NCBI GenBank assembly: GCA_964628065.1
Contig: CAZVLM010000023.1
Span: 1 to 9,050, forward strand
DNA from: CAIXMG01 sp964628065
GTDB lineage: Bacteria; Patescibacteriota; Minisyncoccia; Phycocordibacterales; UBA1006
Reading direction: 5' to 3'
DNA: 9,050 bases
The notes beneath the pieces are model-generated. The model searched no databases. It saw nothing but the letters and a program-made list of their open reading frames with translations, and was not told the origin of the DNA. The position numbers were made by a program, and so were the translations under genes. Shown in pieces: positions 5,867 to 9,050 of the stretch. Numbering within the stretch: position 1 is the first letter of the stretch; every line of letters starts with the position of its first letter.

Positions 5867-6166
5867 TTATGCAGCCATTTTCATCCCGTCATTGAGCCCG
5901 AGCTTTGCATCCATCATGTATTCGCTGAATCCAACGAATATTTCTGGTTCGTCTGGTTTAGCAGGATCGGTAATAACCGTAACAGGTACTCCCATCTGGC
6001 CTGTAAGTTCAAGCATGTGCTTTCGGCGCTCCATGTCTTCTGCTACATTGTAGTCAATAAAAGGAATCCCTTTCGCCGTCAAATAATCCTTTTCCATGTG
6101 GCAAAAGTGGCATGATGGCGTCGAATAGATCTCAATTTTTTTATCTGTGATTGGATTAGTAGTCAT
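5867..6166 (-). CDS. Glutaredoxin-like thiol oxidoreductase
   Basis: Reduces disulfides or mixed disulfides in the cytoplasm. It has a thioredoxin-fold start, KKIEIYSTPSCHFCHMEKDYL, with the redox motif C-H-F-C at about residues 18-21. KGIPFIDYNVAED follows, then the cis-proline segment GVPVTVI. The length is 99 residues with the start at 6166, normal for a glutaredoxin/NrdH-type protein. A longer frame starting at 6220 would add 18 non-conserved residues and overlap the end of the FtsB-like gene. A TGC-TATACT promoter at 6182-6174, exactly seven bases before 6166, lies inside that extension, so the shorter start is chosen. An acidic, proline-containing insertion (TDPAKPDEPEIFVGFSEY) comes near the C-terminus, where the glutathione or partner site is expected. 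Whether its reductant is glutathione or a thioredoxin reductase cannot be told. Confidence 0.9.
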   Translation of the reverse strand: MTTNPITDKKIEIYSTPSCHFCHMEKDYLTAKGIPFIDYNVAEDMERRKHMLELTGQMGVPVTVITDPAKPDEPEIFVGFSEYMMDAKLGLNDGMKMAA

Positions 6167-6173
6167 ATCGTTA

Positions 6174-6182
6174 AGTATAGCA
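6174..6182 (-). promoter_or_regulatory. Glutaredoxin extended -10, leaderless
   Basis: TGC-TATACT ends seven bases before the ATG at 6166, the same spacing as at valS and the microprotein gene. It overlaps the region just after the FtsB-like stop codon (6189-6187). The best -35 is weak (TTTGTA, 16-base spacer). Confidence 0.6.
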
Positions 6183-6186
6183 TAAT

Positions 6187-6558
6187 TTATAATCCTACAA
6201 ATTGTCGTAAACGTTCCCAAAATGAAGGTTTTTCAGCGACCGTATTACCCCCTTCTTTGTTATCCACAACAATAACAAGCTGTTCTCCAGGTTTGGCTAC
6301 TCGATAGCGATTTCGAACTTCAGCTTCAAGCCCCCTTTCCGTGGACAAATTTTCTATATTTGCCGACAATTCGACTTGTTTTTGTTGAACCTCTTTTAGT
6401 TCTCGTTTTGACGTATTTCTGTTTACTACCGCTTCTCGTTGTTTTGCATATGCTCGAATGACAGCAATCCCTCCCCATATTACAAACAATACTAAAATCA
6501 CCGCAATTATCGGGCTTTGAAACCAGCTTTTTTTCTTGGTAACTAAAGAGTGTCGCAT
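6187..6558 (-). CDS. FtsB/DivIC-like septum formation initiator
   Basis: A 123-residue bitopic membrane protein with a short basic cytoplasmic start (MRHSLVTKKK) and one membrane span at about 15-36. A coiled coil follows (about 38-75: REAVVNRNTSKRELKEVQQKQVELSANIENLSTE). The family's C-terminal signature is VRNRYRVAKPGEQLVIVV (81-98). In other bacteria FtsB/DivIC joins FtsL and FtsQ/DivIB to activate septal peptidoglycan synthesis by FtsW/FtsI. A polar tail of about 20 residues (EGGNTVAEKPSFWERLRQFVGL) ends in an amphipathic segment. The only Met is at position 1, so the start is firm. No Shine-Dalgarno is present. It is divergent from the microprotein gene at 6615, with 56 bases between the two ATGs, and is followed closely by the glutaredoxin gene. 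Confidence 0.85.
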   Translation of the reverse strand: MRHSLVTKKKSWFQSPIIAVILVLFVIWGGIAVIRAYAKQREAVVNRNTSKRELKEVQQKQVELSANIENLSTERGLEAEVRNRYRVAKPGEQLVIVVDNKEGGNTVAEKPSFWERLRQFVGL

Positions 6559-6579
6559 AGAATAATAAAAGGAATAAGC

Positions 6580-6607
6580 TTTACTTTTTGACGCTTTTTA
6601 TTATACT
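6580..6607 (+). promoter_or_regulatory. Microprotein promoter, leaderless
   Basis: TTTACT (6580-6585, four of six), a 16-base spacer and TATACT (6602-6607) end seven bases before the ATG at 6615. It overlaps an opposite-facing -10 used for the FtsB-like gene. Confidence 0.6.
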
Positions 6608-6628
6608 ACAGCGTATGAATATTTTCAC
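6600..6628 (-). promoter_or_regulatory. FtsB-like gene promoter overlapping the divergent one
   Basis: GTGAAA (6628-6623), a 17-base spacer and a perfect TATAAT (6605-6600) on the minus strand predict a start near 6593 and a leader of about 35 bases. Its -10 shares four base pairs (6602-6605) with the plus-strand TATACT, giving a near-symmetrical bidirectional promoter. Confidence 0.5.
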
Positions 6629-6725
6629 GAGCAAGTACAAAAAAGGCCTTAAATGGGCATGGGGTATCGTAAGCGTCCTCGTTATCATTTCGATGATTGT
6701 CCTGTATACGGGAATCCTTAATTAA
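6615..6725 (+). CDS. 36-aa single-span membrane microprotein
   Basis: A short open frame beginning MNIFTSKYKKGLKWAWG. It has a lysine-rich amphipathic start, a Trp pair at the membrane edge (W14, W16), one hydrophobic span at about 17-35 and almost no tail. The positive N-terminus predicts N-in orientation. It is judged real for four reasons. A TATACT -10 sits exactly seven bases upstream, as at valS and glutaredoxin. The composition is that of a membrane helix, with codons such as CTC, GTC and ATC resembling its neighbours. It fills an otherwise empty gap. A terminator follows 12 bases after its stop. Function is unknown. The divergent partnership with an FtsB-like division gene suggests, but does not show, a membrane-complex subunit or modulator. 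Confidence 0.7.
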   Translation: MNIFTSKYKKGLKWAWGIVSVLVIISMIVLYTGILN

Positions 6726-6736
6726 GCAGGAAAATG

Positions 6737-6760
6737 AAGCCGGGATTACCCGGTTTTATA
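6737..6760. terminator. Terminator between microprotein and hicA
   Basis: An 8-bp stem, AAGCCGGG (6737-6744) with CCCGGTTT (6749-6756) containing one G-T wobble, has loop ATTA and then TTATATTG on the plus strand. The hicA stop codon overlaps its right arm, so it probably also limits hicA transcription, although the U-tract on that strand is weak. Confidence 0.75.
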
Positions 6761-6998
6761 TTGTATAGAAGAAATTATCCAGGTCATCCCTGGAAATAAA
6801 CTTACTTGCTTGATTATAAATTCCCTTTAGGGTGCCTTTCTGAATCTCTTTCCGCTCAGGGACTGTGAGCACTTGTTTATGTAAGGACCTATGTCGTACA
6901 AGAATAATATGGCTTCCATTTTGGCGATTGACCAAAAATCCTTGTACAACTAAAAACTTGATCACTTCCCGCGACCCGAGAATTTTCATTTTTGGCAT
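6756..6998 (-). CDS. hicA: HicA-family mRNA interferase toxin
   Basis: 80-residue small double-stranded-RNA-binding-fold toxin that cleaves mRNA when free of its antitoxin. Family features are the helix SREVIKFLVVQGF, then N-G-S-H (27-30) with the catalytic His30, then strand IILVRH. The conserved VPERKEIQKGTLKGIYNQA (46-64) follows. The usual VPxH reads VPER here. The middle segment (RHRSLHKQV) is slightly longer than in many HicAs. It begins two bases after the hicB stop, so its translation is probably coupled to hicB. A second in-frame ATG at 6989 is possible. Order is antitoxin first. Its ribonuclease residues look intact, so the toxin is probably active. Confidence 0.9.
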   Translation of the reverse strand: MPKMKILGSREVIKFLVVQGFLVNRQNGSHIILVRHRSLHKQVLTVPERKEIQKGTLKGIYNQASKFISRDDLDNFFYTI

Positions 6999-7006
6999 AG
7001 CTATGC
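6995..7006. repeat. 12-bp perfect palindrome at the hicB-hicA junction
   Basis: GCATAGCTATGC spans the hicB stop (TAG, 7003-7001) and the hicA ATG (6998-6996). As RNA it could pair with itself or with another copy; as DNA it could bind a dimeric protein. It may also be chance produced by the overlapping stop and start signals. Confidence 0.5.
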
Positions 7007-7222
7007 AATCTGCGGAAGATTGTAGTTGATTGATATAACCGGAGACGGAACAAGATCACGCTCGATCATATCCTCAACTTGCAAATGAAGCTGTGTAGCG
7101 TCTTTAATATTATCGATTACTTCTTCTAGTGTTTTGCCGTCCGTAACAATTGCAAGTTCAACACACTCTGCTACATAATAGCCGTCGCTTTTTACGATAT
7201 TGAAGTGAATTTTTTCTTTCAT
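7001..7222 (-). CDS. hicB: HicB-family antitoxin, short form
   Basis: 73-residue partner that binds and neutralises HicA. It matches the HicB-like domain: FNIVKSDGYYVAECVELAIVTDGKTLEEVIDNIKDATQLHL, the partly degenerate RNase-H-like fold of this family. It ends after that domain, with no ribbon-helix-helix or helix-turn-helix domain, so it may not bind DNA by itself. A start at 7234 would add four residues (MLYF), but its ATG is part of the TATATG -10 element. The ATG at 7222 lies nine bases after that element and is preferred. No Shine-Dalgarno is at a usable distance. It is immediately followed by hicA. Confidence 0.88.
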   Translation of the reverse strand: MKEKIHFNIVKSDGYYVAECVELAIVTDGKTLEEVIDNIKDATQLHLQVEDMIERDLVPSPVISINYNLPQIA

Positions 7223-7231
7223 GAAATAAAG

Positions 7232-7240
7232 CATATAACA
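7232..7240 (-). promoter_or_regulatory. hicBA extended -10
   Basis: TGT-TATATG (7240-7232) is an extended -10 ending nine bases before the preferred hicB ATG at 7222. No -35 is recognisable. An AAGGAG at 7265-7260 lies further upstream, outside the predicted transcript. Confidence 0.45.
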
Positions 7241-7314
7241 GATATTTCTTAAAGTAAATCTCCTTATAATTCGACCGCTTTTATCCTATCAAACCGGAAT
7301 AAAGAAACGTTCAA

Positions 7315-7340
7315 GAAAAAATAAGCTTTTGGTAAAGCCC
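7315..7340 (-). terminator. Probable lepA terminator
   Basis: On the minus strand GCTTT (7338-7334), a 4-base loop and AAAGC (7329-7325) are followed by TTATTTTTT. The 5-bp stem can be extended by two G-T pairs. It lies 25 bases after the lepA stop. Confidence 0.5.
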
Positions 7341-7365
7341 ATTAAATCTGTTCTATGACAACAAG

Positions 7366-9050
7366 TTACTTCTTCATCATCTTAAGGAAAACATCATGAG
7401 GAATGTTTACTTTTCCGAATCCGCGGTCCGCCATTTTCTTCTTACCCTTCTTTTGCTTTTCTCGAAGTTTCATTTTTCGAGTGATGTCTCCTCCGTACAT
7501 ATGCTGCGTTACATCTTTCATGTATGCCTTAACCGTTTTTGAGGCAATAATGCGCCCAAGAGCATATCCCTGAATCTTCATTTCAAACATTTGCCGTGGC
7601 ATAATCTCGTGCAACTTTTCTACAGCAGCAATAGCCTCTTCGTCTGCACGTCGTCGCGCAATCACACGCGTGAACGCAGGGACTACTTCATCTGCAAGAA
7701 GAATATCAAGACGTGTCACATCGGCTTCTCGCATCTCCGCGAAATCGTATGCAATTGAAGCATATCCTGATGTCACTGATTTAAGTTCATCAAAGAAATT
7801 TCTCATCAGTTCGCGAAGTGGCATGAGCACATCAAGCTTTGTTCGGTCTCCACCGAAATTACTCATGTCTACAACTTCCCCTTCATGCTCATGACAAAGC
7901 ATTGAAAGTCCTCCCAAATATTCATTGGGGGTCATCATATGAAGTGTTACCCATGGCTCAAGCACTTTTGCTACTTCCCCATCATTCGGGAATAAGTGAG
8001 GCGAATACACTGTTTGCTCCTTTCCTGTTTTAAGGACAACTTGATACGTAATCGATGGCTGTGTAACTACAAGATCAAGGTTATGTTCTCGTCGTAATCG
8101 CTCAGTAATAATTTCCAAGTGAAGCATTCCCAAAAATCCGCATCGGAATCCTCGCCCGAGCGCTCCTGATACTTCTTCTTCGTATGAAAACGCCGAGTCT
8201 GATAGTCGAAGTCGCGCAAGTGCATGTTTTAAGTCTGGAAAACTATCCTGCGATTCTGGATACACCGAAGCCCATACCACGGGTCGCGGGTTTTGATATC
8301 CAGGAAGAGCCGGAAGTGGATTCTTAAGAAGTGTAATAGTATCTCCAACGGATGCAATACCAGGCTGCTTAATACCCGTTACAATGTATCCGATTTCTCC
8401 TGCCGATAAAAAGTCTCGCTCTGTTTTTGTTGGTGAAAATGTTCCCACTGACAACGCAAAGAATTTTTCATTTGCCACTGCGAAGAGGAGCTGATCGCCT
8501 TTCTTAATTTGTCCATTAAGGACTCGGATATACACAATTACTCCCTGATGGTTTGAATATTCAAAATCGAATACAAGCGCTGAAAAATCATTCGGTCCTG
8601 TATGAGTTACATGCGGAGCTGGAATACGCGCAATGACCTGCTTAAGCACTTCATCAACGCCTTGTCCGGTTCGTCCTGATACTTCAAGAACTTGATCTGG
8701 ATCGCAATCAAGTACCGCTGCAATTTCAAGTTTTACTTCCTCTACTCGAGCAAGTGGAGAATCTACCTTTGATACTGCCGGAATGACGACAAGCCCTGAA
8801 GCCTTTGCCATTTCAAGAGTGGTGAGTGTTTGAGCCTGGACGCCCTGCGTTGCATCTACGAGCAAAATTGAGCCTTCTACGGCCTTTAGGGCACGCGATA
8901 CCTCGTAAGAAAAGTCGATATGTCCAGGCGTGTCGATAAGGTTCAATACGAAATCGCCGTACTGCATTCGTACTGGCTGCATTTTGATGGTGATACCTCG
9001 TTCGCGTTCGAGCTCCATAGAGTCGAGCACCTGATCCTGCATTTTTCGCT
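7366..9050 (-). CDS. lepA: Elongation factor 4 (LepA), N-terminus cut off by window edge
   Basis: Translational GTPase that binds ribosomes and back-translocates or remodels stalled complexes. The visible part starts at the switch I region (RKMQDQVLDSMELERERGITIK). About 50 residues holding the P-loop lie beyond the right edge; the Met at 9042 is internal. DTPGHIDFSYEVSRAL is G3. SKVD stands at the G4 position, where NKID is expected, and SGRTG at G5 (usual SAKTG). Domain II, the EF-G III and V-like domains (RCGFLGMLHLEIITERLRREH) and the LepA-specific C-terminal domain (MYGGDITRKMKLREKQKKGKKKM) follow in order. The protein ends IPHDVFLKMMKK. The frame is intact to its TAA at 7366. It is monocistronic in this window, with a probable terminator and then hicBA downstream on the same strand. 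Confidence 0.97.
   Translation of the reverse strand, partial: RKMQDQVLDSMELERERGITIKMQPVRMQYGDFVLNLIDTPGHIDFSYEVSRALKAVEGSILLVDATQGVQAQTLTTLEMAKASGLVVIPAVSKVDSPLARVEEVKLEIAAVLDCDPDQVLEVSGRTGQGVDEVLKQVIARIPAPHVTHTGPNDFSALVFDFEYSNHQGVIVYIRVLNGQIKKGDQLLFAVANEKFFALSVGTFSPTKTERDFLSAGEIGYIVTGIKQPGIASVGDTITLLKNPLPALPGYQNPRPVVWASVYPESQDSFPDLKHALARLRLSDSAFSYEEEVSGALGRGFRCGFLGMLHLEIITERLRREHNLDLVVTQPSITYQVVLKTGKEQTVYSPHLFPNDGEVAKVLEPWVTLHMMTPNEYLGGLSMLCHEHEGEVVDMSNFGGDRTKLDVLMPLRELMRNFFDELKSVTSGYASIAYDFAEMREADVTRLDILLADEVVPAFTRVIARRRADEEAIAAVEKLHEIMPRQMFEMKIQGYALGRIIASKTVKAYMKDVTQHMYGGDITRKMKLREKQKKGKKKMADRGFGKVNIPHDVFLKMMKK

Noticed and set aside
5512..6053. Two plus-strand open frames
   Set aside because: They lie antisense to the MaoC-like gene, tRNA-Arg and the glutaredoxin, with no promoter and no family resemblance.
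6166..6220. 18-residue N-terminal extension of glutaredoxin
   Set aside because: It contains the TATACT promoter and overlaps the FtsB-like gene; the residues do not resemble a glutaredoxin.
6588..6593. TTGACG as -35 of the microprotein promoter
   Set aside because: Only eight bases separate it from TATACT, far too short a spacer.
7260..7265. AAGGAG on the minus strand as ribosome binding site for hicB
   Set aside because: It is 25 bases or more from either possible ATG and upstream of the likely transcription start.
7235..7365. Gap between hicB and lepA as a hidden gene or riboswitch
   Set aside because: Apart from a probable terminator and the hicB -10, no open frame with a credible start and no recognisable structured RNA is seen.
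1..9050. CRISPR array, insertion sequence, prophage or secretion locus
   Set aside because: No regularly spaced repeats, transposase, integrase or phage structural genes could be found on either strand.

Overview
The window looks like a compact chromosomal segment from a Patescibacteria (Candidate Phyla Radiation) bacterium, probably of Parcubacteria type. This is inferred from overall style, not from a marker tree. The supporting signs are very short intergenic gaps, many small genes, a trimmed valyl-tRNA synthetase, an Hsp20 with an acidic N-terminal extension, small single-span membrane proteins, and ordinary housekeeping genes mixed with unrecognised ones. Stop codons in 13 genes are TAA (11) or TAG (2), never TGA. 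No in-frame TGA interrupts any gene, so nothing here indicates a changed genetic code.

Layout. At 1-112 is an upstream regulatory gap, with a possible divergent gene leaving the window on the left. At 113-3603 (+) is a three-gene cluster: valS, a PrsW-type intramembrane protease and an Hsp20 chaperone. It ends in a strong terminator that also serves the converging gene. At 3651-4672 (-) are an unrecognised protein and a NUDIX hydrolase, in visibly more AT-rich DNA. At 4690-4734 is a 17-bp perfect inverted repeat. At 4758-5811 (-) are tRNA-Phe(GAA), a small membrane protein, a MaoC/NodN-like hot-dog protein with an altered active-site loop, and tRNA-Arg(CCU). At 5867-6558 (-) are a glutaredoxin and an FtsB/DivIC-like division protein. 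At 6615-6725 (+) is a 36-residue membrane microprotein, transcribed divergently from the FtsB-like gene. At 6756-7222 (-) is a HicB-HicA toxin-antitoxin pair. At 7366-9050 (-) is lepA, cut by the right edge.

Regulatory style is the most distinctive feature. No gene has a convincing Shine-Dalgarno site. Instead, at least six genes have a TATAAT-like -10 element only 6-9 bases before the ATG, often with an extended TGn. This predicts leaderless or near-leaderless mRNAs. Examples are valS, the PrsW gene (promoter inside the end of valS), the glutaredoxin gene, the microprotein gene, the 92-aa membrane protein gene and hicB. In three cases (the hypothetical at 3651-4076, the glutaredoxin and hicB) the promoter lies over or downstream of the longest possible start codon, so a shorter start is preferred. 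The microprotein and FtsB-like genes appear to share overlapping, oppositely facing -10 elements.

Functionally the window combines translation (ValRS, LepA, two tRNAs), protein quality control and membrane proteolysis (Hsp20, PrsW), redox (glutaredoxin), nucleotide clean-up (NUDIX), division (FtsB-like) and a toxin-antitoxin module. I see no CRISPR array, insertion sequence, prophage or large unknown operon.
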